From: Streptomyces sp. NBC_01465
GTDB lineage: Bacteria > Actinomycetota > Actinomycetes > Streptomycetales > Streptomycetaceae
Length of the DNA stretch: 64,000 bases
Direction of reading: 5' to 3'
Assembly: GCF_036227325.1 (NCBI RefSeq)
Contig: NZ_CP109467.1
Span: forward strand, 5,766,001-5,830,000
The translations under genes were made by a program, and so were the position numbers. Under the pieces are notes generated by a model that ran no database searches, was not told where the DNA came from, and saw only the letters and a list, made by a program, of their open reading frames with translations. This document shows positions 47,289 to 55,861 of the stretch, piece after piece. Each line of letters opens with the position of its first letter. Within the stretch, counting starts at the first letter, position 1.

Positions 47289-49835
47289 ATGGACCCGATG
47301 AACCGGGGACCGGAAGAGTACGGCCAGGACAACAACGACTACGGCGACACGTCAGCAGCCGGACGCGGCGAAGGATCACGCCCGCAGCGCCCGCCGCGCG
47401 ACGCCCTGACGCCCGACCTCGGGCAGTCGTCGTCGGCTGCGCCCGTGCGCACCGTCCAGCTCGTCACCGGTGACTTCCTGCTCACCGTCAACCCCGTCGA
47501 CGGCAGCGAGATCGAAGCCTGCCCGCCCGGGGAGCACCCCGCCCGTCCGGTGCGCCACCGGGCCGAGGAGCGCGCGGAGCTGCTGCGTGCGGCGAAGCCG
47601 CCCGTGCCGCCGGGGCCCGTCGCGCCCGAACTCCCGCTCCTGGAGCGGGACGAGGAGCGCGAGCGGCTGGTGCGGCTGCTGGCGCGCGGACGGTCCGTAC
47701 GGCTGACCGGGCCCGGCGGCGCCGGTCGTACGGCGCTGCTCGACGCCGTCGCGGACGACTGCGCGGAGCTGGCACCGGACGGTGTCGTACGGCTCTCGGG
47801 CTACCACCGCACCCCCGCCGACCTGCTCCACGACCTGTTCGCCGCCGTCTTCGCCGCACCGCTGCACCGCCCCGACCGCGGTGAGCTCCTCGAACTCGTC
47901 CACCAGATCGGCGCGGTCGTCGTCCTGGACGACCTGGAGTTCGGCGGCACCGCGCTCGACGAGCTCCTCGACGCCACACCCGAGTGCGCCTTCCTGCTCG
48001 CGGCTACGCCCGGCACGGCCGCGCCCTCCGACGACTCGCACCTCGAAGAGGTCTTCCTCGGCGGGCTCGGCCGCAGCGCCTCGCTGGAACTGCTCGAGCG
48101 CGCCGTGGAGCGGCCGCTCACCGACGAGGAGGCCAACTGGGCGGGCGACCTCTGGTTCGAGTCCGAGGGGCTGCCGCTGCGCTTCGTACAGGCGGGTGCG
48201 CTGCTGCGCCAGCGCGACCTGCAGCGGATCGATCCGGGCGCCTTCGACTCTTACGGGTACTTCGACGGGCGTCCGGTTGACGACGCCTCCGTCTTCGAGG
48301 CCGAGGACGCGCGCGAACTCCCGCTGCCCTCACTGGGCGAGGGTGCTGCCCCCGCGGCCCTGCTCGCCTCGCGGCTGAGCGAGTCCGCCCGCGACACCCT
48401 GCACTTCGCGGTGGCGCTCGGCGGCGAGGTGCCGCACCAGGCGCATCTGCCGGCGCTGGTCGGCGACACCCACGCGGACGCCGCGCTGGGCGAACTCGCC
48501 CACTGCGGGCTGCTCTCGCCGGTCGGCGGGCGCTACCGGCTGGCCGCCGGTGTCGTACAGCAGCTGGAGACCGCCGGGTACGAGGACGACGCGGCGACCC
48601 GCGCCCACACCGCCGCCCAGCACTACGCCTGGTGGGCCGGTCACCCCTCGGTGACGCCCGAGCGCGCGGCCGCCGAGGCCGACGCCCTCCTGGCCGCGCT
48701 CACCGCCCTGGTGAACGCGGGCGGCGCCGGGCACGCGGGCACGGCCGTCCAGCTCGCCCGCAGTGCTGCCCCCGCCTTCGCGGCGGGTCTGCACTGGGGT
48801 GCCTGGGAGCGGTCCCTGCGGACCGGCCAGGAGGCGGCGAGGATCTCCGGCGAGGTCGCCGACGAGGCGTACTTCCACCACGAGTTGGGGATCCTGGCGC
48901 TCTGCACCGGCAGCATCGACCGGGCGCGCGCCGAGCTGGAGGCGTCCATCGCGATGCGCGGCGCCCTCGCCGACAAGCGCGGCACGGTCGCGGGGCGCAG
49001 GGCGCTCGCCCTCGTCGCCGACCGTTCCCCAGGAGGAAATGTCGCAGCGGGGGGCTTCGCGCTCGACGGGCGTACGCCCGCGGGCGAGGAAGTCCCGGCG
49101 GCACGCTACGAGGAGTCGGCCTCGCCGCCCGGCGGCGTACCGGCAGCCGTACTGGCCCTGCCCGAACTCCCGTCGGAGAACGAGACGCTGGTCACCCGGC
49201 GGTCCACGCCGGCCGGCGGCGCACCCGTGCGCCGCTCGGTGCTGCGCGGTGCGCGGCGCAACATGGTGGCCGCGGGTGCGGGTGCGCTGCTCGCCGCCGT
49301 ACTGGGCACCGTGGTGACGCTCGGCGCGACCGGGAACCACGATTCGCCCAAGGACAAGGACCCCAACGGTCAGTCGGCCCAGGTGGGCGACGACAAGGAC
49401 GGGCTGAACGCGGACACGCCTGCCGACGGTTCCACGAGCACTCCCGGTGGCGGTACGGGTAGCAACAGCGGCAATCCAGCCGATCCTTCGAGCCCCGCCC
49501 CGGGCACGTCGGGGTCCAGTTCGCCGGGGAGCAGTTCGACCCCGAGCACGTCGGGCACGCCGAGCACACCGGGGAAGCCGAGCACTCCGGGCAAGACGAC
49601 CAAGCCCAGTTCGCCGAAGCCGACGACGTCCAAGCCGACGACGCCGCCGCCGTCCAGTACGCCCCCGGTTAGCCCGACGCCGGATCCCACGCCGACCACG
49701 ACCCCGCCGACGACACCGTCCACGTCGACCTCGGCCTCCGGATCGACCGGGCCGACCGTCGTACCGACGAAGCAGTCCAGCGCCCCGGCCAGCACCGCAC
49801 CGTCCAGCTCAGCCGCCGGGACGGTGCCGGCCTGA
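47289..49835 (+). CDS. Large membrane-anchored NTPase with a wall-spanning Ser/Thr/Pro-rich tail
   Basis: 848 residues. Disordered N-terminus (1-100), then an NTPase core: Walker A GPGGAGRT with Arg147 where Lys is usual, and a Walker B-like VVVLDDLE. Residues about 330-580 resemble the helical part of STAND-type ATPases, including possible TPR-like repeats (YFHHELGILALCTGSIDRARAELEAS). A basic stretch and one membrane helix (about 660-680) precede 170 residues rich in Ser, Thr, Pro and Gly, long enough to span the wall. The topology puts the NTPase inside and the tail outside. Function unknown; STAS gene upstream. A 20-bp perfect terminator follows. Confidence 0.75.
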   Translation: MDPMNRGPEEYGQDNNDYGDTSAAGRGEGSRPQRPPRDALTPDLGQSSSAAPVRTVQLVTGDFLLTVNPVDGSEIEACPPGEHPARPVRHRAEERAELLRAAKPPVPPGPVAPELPLLERDEERERLVRLLARGRSVRLTGPGGAGRTALLDAVADDCAELAPDGVVRLSGYHRTPADLLHDLFAAVFAAPLHRPDRGELLELVHQIGAVVVLDDLEFGGTALDELLDATPECAFLLAATPGTAAPSDDSHLEEVFLGGLGRSASLELLERAVERPLTDEEANWAGDLWFESEGLPLRFVQAGALLRQRDLQRIDPGAFDSYGYFDGRPVDDASVFEAEDARELPLPSLGEGAAPAALLASRLSESARDTLHFAVALGGEVPHQAHLPALVGDTHADAALGELAHCGLLSPVGGRYRLAAGVVQQLETAGYEDDAATRAHTAAQHYAWWAGHPSVTPERAAAEADALLAALTALVNAGGAGHAGTAVQLARSAAPAFAAGLHWGAWERSLRTGQEAARISGEVADEAYFHHELGILALCTGSIDRARAELEASIAMRGALADKRGTVAGRRALALVADRSPGGNVAAGGFALDGRTPAGEEVPAARYEESASPPGGVPAAVLALPELPSENETLVTRRSTPAGGAPVRRSVLRGARRNMVAAGAGALLAAVLGTVVTLGATGNHDSPKDKDPNGQSAQVGDDKDGLNADTPADGSTSTPGGGTGSNSGNPADPSSPAPGTSGSSSPGSSSTPSTSGTPSTPGKPSTPGKTTKPSSPKPTTSKPTTPPPSSTPPVSPTPDPTPTTTPPTTPSTSTSASGSTGPTVVPTKQSSAPASTAPSSSAAGTVPA

Positions 49836-49850
49836 CCCGGCCCCGCACAG

Positions 49851-49894
49851 CGCGAAACGGCCCGGCGTCCTGGTGGACGCCGGGCCGTTTCGCG
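49851..49894. terminator. Perfect 20-bp bidirectional terminator
   Basis: CGCGAAACGGCCCGGCGTCC pairs perfectly with its complement around TGGT, between the convergent NTPase and nucS genes. Confidence 0.9.
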
Positions 49895-49908
49895 TAACAG
49901 AGCGAGCC

Positions 49909-50580
49909 TCAGAACAGCCTGAGCTTGTCGTCCTCGATGCCGCGCATCGCGTCGTAGTCGAGGACAACACAGCCGATCCCGCGGTCCGTCGCGAGGACCC
50001 GCGCCTGCGGCTTGATCTCCTGGGCCGCGAACACGCCCTTGACGGGGGCGAGATGGGGGTCGCGGTTCAGCAGTTCCAGGTACCGGGTCAACTGCTCGAC
50101 ACCGTCGATGTCCCCGCGCCGCTTCAGCTCCACGGCGACGGTCTTGCCGTCCGCGTCCCGGCACAGGATGTCGACCGGGCCGATCGCCGTCATGTACTCG
50201 CGGCGGATCAGCGTGTAGCCCTCGCCGAGGATCTCGATCCGGTCGGCGAGCAGTTCCTGAAGGTGCGCTTCCACGCCGTCCTTGATGAGGCCCGGGTCGA
50301 CGCCCAGCTCGTGCGAGGAGTCGTGGAGGACCTCCTCCATCGTGATGATGAGCTTCTCGCCCGCCTTGTTGACGACCGTCCACACACCGGCTTCATCCCC
50401 CGAACCCTCCTTCAGGGTGCAGGGCGGGGACATCCAGTTGAGGGGCTTGTACGCCCGGTCGTCGGCGTGGATCGAGACACTTCCGTCCGCCTTGACCAGG
50501 ATCAGGCGCGGCGCGGAGGGCAGATGGGCGGTGAGGCGGCCCGCATAGTCGACGGAGCAGCGGGCGATGACGAGACGCAT
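49909..50580 (-). CDS. nucS: Mismatch-specific endonuclease NucS
   Basis: 223 residues; cuts mismatched DNA and provides the non-canonical mismatch repair of actinobacteria, which lack MutS and MutL. N-terminal DNA-binding/dimer domain ([21 protein letters not shown]), C-terminal RecB-like nuclease with [12 protein letters not shown] and VAVELKRRG catalytic residues. The extreme C-terminus is KLRLF, the beta-clamp-binding type motif. ATG 50580 is the conserved start. Confidence 0.95.
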   Translation of the reverse strand: MRLVIARCSVDYAGRLTAHLPSAPRLILVKADGSVSIHADDRAYKPLNWMSPPCTLKEGSGDEAGVWTVVNKAGEKLIITMEEVLHDSSHELGVDPGLIKDGVEAHLQELLADRIEILGEGYTLIRREYMTAIGPVDILCRDADGKTVAVELKRRGDIDGVEQLTRYLELLNRDPHLAPVKGVFAAQEIKPQARVLATDRGIGCVVLDYDAMRGIEDDKLRLF

Positions 50581-50794
50581 GGTCGGCAACGCTACTCGAC
50601 GCGCGGGGGTGGACGCGATTCGCCCTTAAGTACCCCGTTCGTAATTGGCCGGTTGTGTTCCCATTCTTCTGGTGCGGCACGGGTTGCGCGCTTACCGTGG
50701 AAGCTGGAGGTCGCCGTTCGTGCACTCTGCGTCGTCGTCCTCCTTCCCTGCCCGTAAGGCCCCGTGCTGAAGCGGGGCCGCGAGAGGAGAACCC

Positions 50795-51187
50795 ATGTCG
50801 CTCGACGTCTCACCGGCCCTACTCGAACAGGCCGAGCGAGGCGAGGTCAGCGAAGCCGACTTCGTTGACTGCGTCCGGACCTCCCTGCCCTACGCATGGG
50901 AGATGATCAGCTCTCTGGTGGCCCAGCTGAAGGTGGACGGCGGCGAGTTCGCCGACAACCAGACGCCTCCGCCGGACGAGCAGGCGCGCGGCCAGCTGCT
51001 GCGTGCACTTGCGAGTGATGCGATACGAGGTGCGCTGCAGCGCCACTTCGGAGTGCGACTGGCCTTCCAGAACTGCCACCGTGTGGCGGTTTTCCCGCTG
51101 GACTCCTCGGTCGACGAGCGGCTCGCCCGCTTCACCTCGATACGAGGCCAGCTGCTGAACCAGTCGCCCGAACTCCGGGACTGCTGA
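50795..51187 (+). CDS. SCO5389-family protein
   Basis: 130 residues, cytosolic, conserved across Streptomyces beside nucS, with no known function. The N-terminus is acidic (ALLEQAERGEVSEADFVDCVRTSLPYAWEMISSLVAQL), the C-terminus has FQNCHRVAVFPLDSSVDERLARF. No metal or nucleotide motif is evident. AGAGGAG precedes the ATG; a GGCCCCG/CGGGGCC hairpin (50758-50779) lies in the leader. Confidence 0.8.
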   Translation: MSLDVSPALLEQAERGEVSEADFVDCVRTSLPYAWEMISSLVAQLKVDGGEFADNQTPPPDEQARGQLLRALASDAIRGALQRHFGVRLAFQNCHRVAVFPLDSSVDERLARFTSIRGQLLNQSPELRDC

Positions 51188-51195
51188 CGCCTTGA

Positions 51196-51242
51196 GCTGC
51201 TGTCCCGTTTCGCGGGAGGTGCAACTGAAACGGGACAGCAGC
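51196..51242. terminator. Terminator between the SCO5389-like and LLM genes
   Basis: Perfect 16-bp stem GCTGCTGTCCCGTTTC with its complement, 15-nt loop, between convergent genes. Confidence 0.88.
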
Positions 51243-51269
51243 ACCCGTCGGGGCGGCCGCGGGCGTCAA

Positions 51270-52289
51270 CTACCCGATCAGCGGCAGGACTTCGGCCCCC
51301 AGTCGGCGTACGTTCTCCTCCGTGGCGGCCACGTCGCCCGACCCCTCGACGAGCAGCGCGAAGCGTGAGATGCCGGTCTTCTCGGCCGTGGCGGCGATCC
51401 GGTCGGCGGCCAGCGCGGGAGGGCCCACCGGGTGCAGTCCGCAGAGCATCTCCGTGTACGCGACCGGGTCGCGCATCGCGCGATGGCGGCCGTCGACCGT
51501 GACATGGGCGTCGAGCCCCTGCTTCAGCCAGCCGGGCATCGCCTTCAGCAGCGTCTCCGCCGCCTCCGCGGGACGGTCCGCGATCTGCGCCACCCCCGCC
51601 GACACATGGGCGCCTTCGGGGGAGTGGCCCGCCTCCCGTGCCGTACGGCGCCACAGGGCGACCATGGCGGCCTTCTCCTCGTCGCCGCAGTGCATGCCGA
51701 GCAGCATCGGAAGTCCGCGCTCCGCAGCCAGCTTCACGCTCTTCGGCGACGTACAGGCGACGACGACTTCCGGACCTTCGGCGTCCGTGCCCAGCAGTTC
51801 GGCGGCCCTGGGCACGACCGGCACCTCGCGGAACGCGAAGCGCTCACCTTCGGCCGACACACTGGGCTCGCGCAGCCAGCGCAGCAACAGGTCGAGGGAC
51901 TCCGGGAAGCCGCTCTCGTACGCCTCCAGACCCGCCCCGAAGACCTCCAGGTCGACCCACGGCCCGCCGCGCCCCACACCCAGGCTGAAGCGGCCCCCGG
52001 AGGCGATGTGCAGCAGCGCCGCCTGCTCGCCGAGTGCGACCGGATGCGCGCTGGGCAGCACGCTCACCGCCGTACCGACCCGGATTCTGGACGTACGGCC
52101 GAGGACGAGCGCGGCCAGGGTGACGGCGGACGGACACACGCCGTACGGAACGAAATGGTGCTCGGCCAGCCAGACCGAATCGAGCCCGGACTCCTCCGCG
52201 ACCTCGGCGGACCGCAGCGCACGGTGCAGCGACTCCCCCTGTCCCTGTCCCGGGAACTGAGCTGCCAGTACAAAGGCCCCCACACGCAT
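51270..52289 (-). CDS. LLM-class flavin-dependent oxidoreductase
   Basis: 339 residues, bacterial luciferase-like TIM barrel using F420 or FMN. Key segments: AEHHFVPYGVCPSA, GTAVSVLPSAHPVALGEQAALLH and GRFSLGVGRGG. The substrate is unknown; such enzymes often act on small redox-active metabolites. ATG 52289 has AAGGAGG 9 nt upstream, better than ATG 52295. Confidence 0.88.
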   Translation of the reverse strand: MRVGAFVLAAQFPGQGQGESLHRALRSAEVAEESGLDSVWLAEHHFVPYGVCPSAVTLAALVLGRTSRIRVGTAVSVLPSAHPVALGEQAALLHIASGGRFSLGVGRGGPWVDLEVFGAGLEAYESGFPESLDLLLRWLREPSVSAEGERFAFREVPVVPRAAELLGTDAEGPEVVVACTSPKSVKLAAERGLPMLLGMHCGDEEKAAMVALWRRTAREAGHSPEGAHVSAGVAQIADRPAEAAETLLKAMPGWLKQGLDAHVTVDGRHRAMRDPVAYTEMLCGLHPVGPPALAADRIAATAEKTGISRFALLVEGSGDVAATEENVRRLGAEVLPLIG

Positions 52290-52489
52290 GGCCATCCGCC
52301 TCCTTCGCGGCCGACGCGGCACTCCCCACTACCGGCAATAACGTCTGACACGTGCCAAAGGCACGGCCTACGCGCGGGTAATTGTGATTGTCCGCCAAGT
52401 GGGGTCCCGTGCTGGGGCGATTACCCTCTTCCGCTCCCCGTAGGCTGGGATGTGAGAGAAAGTGTCCGGTCTGCCCCGTGAGGTGTCAC

Positions 52490-52828
52490 GTGTCCCCGCG
52501 CCGCAACCGCCCCAGTGGTGGCGAGAATCCGAGCGAACCTGCCGAGGGGGGTGGGGGAGCGGTCCCCGACCGCTTCGGGCTGCAGCGCACCGAGTCCTGG
52601 CAGGGCGAGGAGTGGTCCGTGCGCATGGTCAGCGGCGCGGCCGCCGCGGGCAAGCGCTACCGCTGCCCCGGCTGCGACCAGGAGATCCCCTCGGGCGTCC
52701 CGCACGTGGTGGCCTGGCCGGAGTACGGCGGCGTGGACGACCGCAGGCACTGGCACAAGGCCTGCTGGAACGCGAAGGACCGCCGCACCTCGAAGGTGCA
52801 GCGGTCCCGTAACGCGCCGCGCTACTGA
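52490..52828 (+). CDS. Small zinc-finger protein, function unknown
   Basis: 112 residues. Residues about 55-100 contain YRCPGCDQEIPSG and HWHKACW: a Cys2-His-Cys zinc site. The N-terminus is basic and disordered. It is often labelled ATP/GTP-binding in older annotation, but no nucleotide motif is present. GTG start after GAGGTG. A DNA- or RNA-binding role is possible. Confidence 0.75.
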   Translation: MSPRRNRPSGGENPSEPAEGGGGAVPDRFGLQRTESWQGEEWSVRMVSGAAAAGKRYRCPGCDQEIPSGVPHVVAWPEYGGVDDRRHWHKACWNAKDRRTSKVQRSRNAPRY

Positions 52829-52844
52829 GCGCGTTGCCCGTACG

Positions 52845-53705
52845 TCACACGTCGCGCTTGCTCAGCAGCGCGAAGGCCCCGGCGATCGCGACGGCGGTGA
52901 CGACGGCCAGCAGGGCGAGCTGCTTCATGCCGTTGCCGGTGTCGTCGCCGGACATCGCGTTCGAGAAGAGCATGGAGATCGAGTTCGGGGCGTTGTACTC
53001 GATGAGCTTGTCGGAGATCGACTGCAGGCTCGCCGAGATCCCCATGATCGGCCCGATGATCGACGGCAGCAGCACCACGCCGAGCATCGCGGTGATCGCG
53101 CCCGCGGAGTGCCGCAGCATCGAGCCGACGGCGACCCCGAGCAGCCCGAGCAGCGAGACGTAGAGCGCGCCGCCGAGGACGCTTCGCGCCCAGTCGGCGC
53201 CGCTGGTGGAGCCGCCGCCCCCGCTGTGCATCGCGGCGGTTGCCGCTCCGACCAGGCCGATCGCGACGACGAGTGCGGAGAAGGAGAGCGCGAAGAAGAC
53301 GAGCATCTTCGCGGCGAGGACCCGCCAGCGCTGCGGGGATGCGGTGAAGGTCGTACGGATCATGCCGGTGCCGTACTCGGAGGAGACCACCAGCACGCCC
53401 AGCGTGATGATGCAGATCTGCCCGAGCAGCAGCCCGAAGAGGGCGGGCAGGGTGAACGGGTAGCCGATGAAGTCGTCGTCGGTCGTCTGGACGGAGACCA
53501 GCAGCCCGATGCCGACGACCAGGACGAACATCACGCCGATCGTCCAGATCGTGGAGCGGACCGTACGGATCTTCGTCCACTCGGAGGCGAGCGCATGGCC
53601 CAGGTGCGTGGAGCGCACCGGGATCGGCGAGGCGTAGCCGCCGCCCATCGGCTGCTGCTGCGGCGGCTGTGCGTACGGGGCCGGGGTCGGGGTCGGCGCG
53701 GTCAT
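52845..53705 (-). CDS. ABC-2 transporter permease with a Pro/Gln-rich N-terminal tail
   Basis: 286 residues. About 35 disordered residues rich in Pro, Gln and Gly precede HALASEWTKIRTVRSTIWT and six membrane helices. Its ATG overlaps the stop of the ATPase gene (ATGA). A second permease with the same ASEWTK-type start lies at 55079, so the two pairs are paralogous. Confidence 0.88.
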   Translation of the reverse strand: MTAPTPTPAPYAQPPQQQPMGGGYASPIPVRSTHLGHALASEWTKIRTVRSTIWTIGVMFVLVVGIGLLVSVQTTDDDFIGYPFTLPALFGLLLGQICIITLGVLVVSSEYGTGMIRTTFTASPQRWRVLAAKMLVFFALSFSALVVAIGLVGAATAAMHSGGGGSTSGADWARSVLGGALYVSLLGLLGVAVGSMLRHSAGAITAMLGVVLLPSIIGPIMGISASLQSISDKLIEYNAPNSISMLFSNAMSGDDTGNGMKQLALLAVVTAVAIAGAFALLSKRDV

Positions 53706-54976
53706 CGGGCGTCCTCGGGCTTGTTCAGGTCGGAGGGAGCGGGGGCCTCGGCGGGCGGCGCGGGCGGTGCGGCGGGCGCTTCGGGTACGGGCGGTGCCGC
53801 GAGCGGGGCCAGCTGCATCGTGGGCATCGGGGCGGCTGCCGGGGCGGGCGGCTGCGCGGCCGGGGCGAGCTGCATCGTGGGCATCGGGGCCGGGGTCTGC
53901 TGGGGCTGGTCCGCGTACGGGTTCTGGGCCGGGGCCGCCTGGCCGGGAGGCGGCGGCGGGTACCAGCCGGGCTGCTGCTGGGCGGGGGCCGGCTGCGGCG
54001 GTGCGTAGCCGTGACCCTGCTGCTGCGGCACCGGCTGCTGCAGGCCCGCGCGCTGGTCCACCGTCGAGCGGTAGTCCACGGCGCCCTGCGTCATCCGCAT
54101 GTACGCCTCCTCCAGCGACGCCTGGTGCGGGGAGAGCTCCCACAGCCGTACGTCCGCCTCGTGCGCCAGATCGCTGATCTGCGGCAGCGGCAGCCCGGTG
54201 ACCCGCAGGCCGCCGTCCTGCTCCGGCATGACATGACCGCCGGCCTCGGTCAGCGCGGCCGTCAGCTTCTCGCGCTGCTCGGGCTCGGTCTGCGGGGTGC
54301 GGACCCGCGCGAAGTCCGCAGAGTTGGCCGAGATGAAGGCGCCGACGCTCATGTCGGCGAGCATCTGGCCGCGTCCGATCACGATCAGGTGCTCGGCGGT
54401 GAGCGCCATCTCGCTCATCAGGTGCGAGGAGACGAAGACCGTACGGCCTTCCGCGGCAAGGGACTTCATGAGGTTGCGGACCCAGAGGATGCCCTCGGGG
54501 TCGAGACCGTTGACCGGCTCGTCGAAGAGCAGCACCTGCGGGTCGCCGAGCAGCGCGGCCGCGATGCCGAGCCGCTGGCCCATGCCGAGCGAGAAGCCCT
54601 TGGAGCGCTTGCGGGCGACCTCCTGCAGTCCGACGACGCCGAGCACCTCGTCGACGCGGCGGGCCGGGATGCCGGAGAGCTGCGCCAGGCAGAGCAGATG
54701 GCTGCGCGCGCTGCGCCCGCCGTGCACGGCCTTGGCGTCGAGCAGCGCGCCGACCTGGCGCGGTGCGTTCGGCAGCTTGCGGAAGGGGTGCCCACCGATC
54801 GTCACATGTCCCGAGGTCGGCTCGTCGAGCCCCAGGATCATGCGCATGGTCGTGGACTTGCCGGAACCGTTGGGGCCCAGGAAGCCGGTCACGGTCCCCG
54901 GGCGCACCTGGAAGGAAAGGTTGTACACGGCTGTCTTGGCGCCGTAGCGCTTCGTCAGGCCGACTGCCTCGATCAT
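53702..54976 (-). CDS. ABC transporter ATP-binding protein with a long low-complexity C-terminal tail
   Basis: 424 residues. The ABC domain fills residues 1-230: Walker A GPNGSGKSTT, a Q-loop, signature FSLGMGQR (in place of the usual LSGGQ), Walker B VLLFDEPVNGLD, and H-loop VSSHLM. After about residue 325 comes a Pro/Ala/Gln-rich tail of about 100 residues with a duplicated APMPTMQLAP segment. Coupled by ATGA to its permease. The shifted signature is shared by the sister ATPase at 55862. Confidence 0.88.
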   Translation of the reverse strand: MIEAVGLTKRYGAKTAVYNLSFQVRPGTVTGFLGPNGSGKSTTMRMILGLDEPTSGHVTIGGHPFRKLPNAPRQVGALLDAKAVHGGRSARSHLLCLAQLSGIPARRVDEVLGVVGLQEVARKRSKGFSLGMGQRLGIAAALLGDPQVLLFDEPVNGLDPEGILWVRNLMKSLAAEGRTVFVSSHLMSEMALTAEHLIVIGRGQMLADMSVGAFISANSADFARVRTPQTEPEQREKLTAALTEAGGHVMPEQDGGLRVTGLPLPQISDLAHEADVRLWELSPHQASLEEAYMRMTQGAVDYRSTVDQRAGLQQPVPQQQGHGYAPPQPAPAQQQPGWYPPPPPGQAAPAQNPYADQPQQTPAPMPTMQLAPAAQPPAPAAAPMPTMQLAPLAAPPVPEAPAAPPAPPAEAPAPSDLNKPEDAR

Positions 54977-55078
54977 TCTCCGCACCCATCGACAGCTCAC
55001 GACGTCGGGGCGCACGCCCCCGTAAGGGTTAGGAGAATATCCGCAGGCTGACGGTTCCTGCCAAGCGCGAGTAAAAAA

Positions 55079-55858
55079 CTAGGCGTCGCGCTTCTTCAGT
55101 ACGAGATAGCCGCCCGCCAGCGCGAGCACCACCCAGCCGACGAGGATCGCAAGACCGCCCCAGGGCCCGTACGGCGCCGGGTCGCTGTCCATGGCGTCCG
55201 GCACCACCTGCATGATCTTCGAGCCGGCCTGGTCGGGGAAGTAGCGGGCGACGGTCTTGGCGACCGGGACCGCCGAGAGGATCTGCGAGATCAGGAAGAA
55301 GAACGGCATCAGGATGCCGAGCGAGAGCATCGAGGAGCGCAGCATCGTCGCCACGCCCATCGAGAAGATCGCGATCAGCGCCATGTAGATGCCGGCTCCG
55401 ACGACCGCGCGCAGCACATTGGGGGCGCCGATGGTCGTCGAGTGGCCGCCGAGGAGCGACTGGCCGAGGAAGAAGGAGAGGAAGGCGGTCGCCTGTCCGA
55501 CGACCAGTGTCAGCACGCCGACGACCGCGACCTTGGAGAAGAGGAAGGTGGCGCGCTGCGGTACGGCCGCGAGCGAGGTGCGGATCATTCCGGAGCTGTA
55601 CTCGGTGCCGACGACCAGGACGCCGAAGACGACCATGGCCAGCTGGCCGAGCATCATCCCGGAGAAGCTGAGGAAGGTCGGGTCGAAGGTGAGCCGTTCC
55701 TGCTCGGAGAGGTCGTCGAACTGCGACTTCATCAGGGCGCAGAGCCCGGCGCTCATCCCGACGGTCACCACCAGCGCCAGCACGAGAGTCCAGGCGGTGG
55801 ACGAGACCGTACGGATCTTGGTCCACTCCGACTGGAGGACCGCGGGTACCGATGCCAT
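55079..55858 (-). CDS. ABC-2 transporter permease
   Basis: 259 residues, six membrane helices, opening LQSEWTKIRTVSSTAWT, close to the paralogue at 52845. It starts 3 nt after the stop of its ATPase. Substrate unknown. Confidence 0.88.
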   Translation of the reverse strand: MASVPAVLQSEWTKIRTVSSTAWTLVLALVVTVGMSAGLCALMKSQFDDLSEQERLTFDPTFLSFSGMMLGQLAMVVFGVLVVGTEYSSGMIRTSLAAVPQRATFLFSKVAVVGVLTLVVGQATAFLSFFLGQSLLGGHSTTIGAPNVLRAVVGAGIYMALIAIFSMGVATMLRSSMLSLGILMPFFFLISQILSAVPVAKTVARYFPDQAGSKIMQVVPDAMDSDPAPYGPWGGLAILVGWVVLALAGGYLVLKKRDA

Positions 55859-55861
55859 GGG

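Noticed and set aside
52490..52828. ATP/GTP-binding protein annotation
   Set aside because: No Walker or other nucleotide motif; only a Cys2-His-Cys zinc site is visible.
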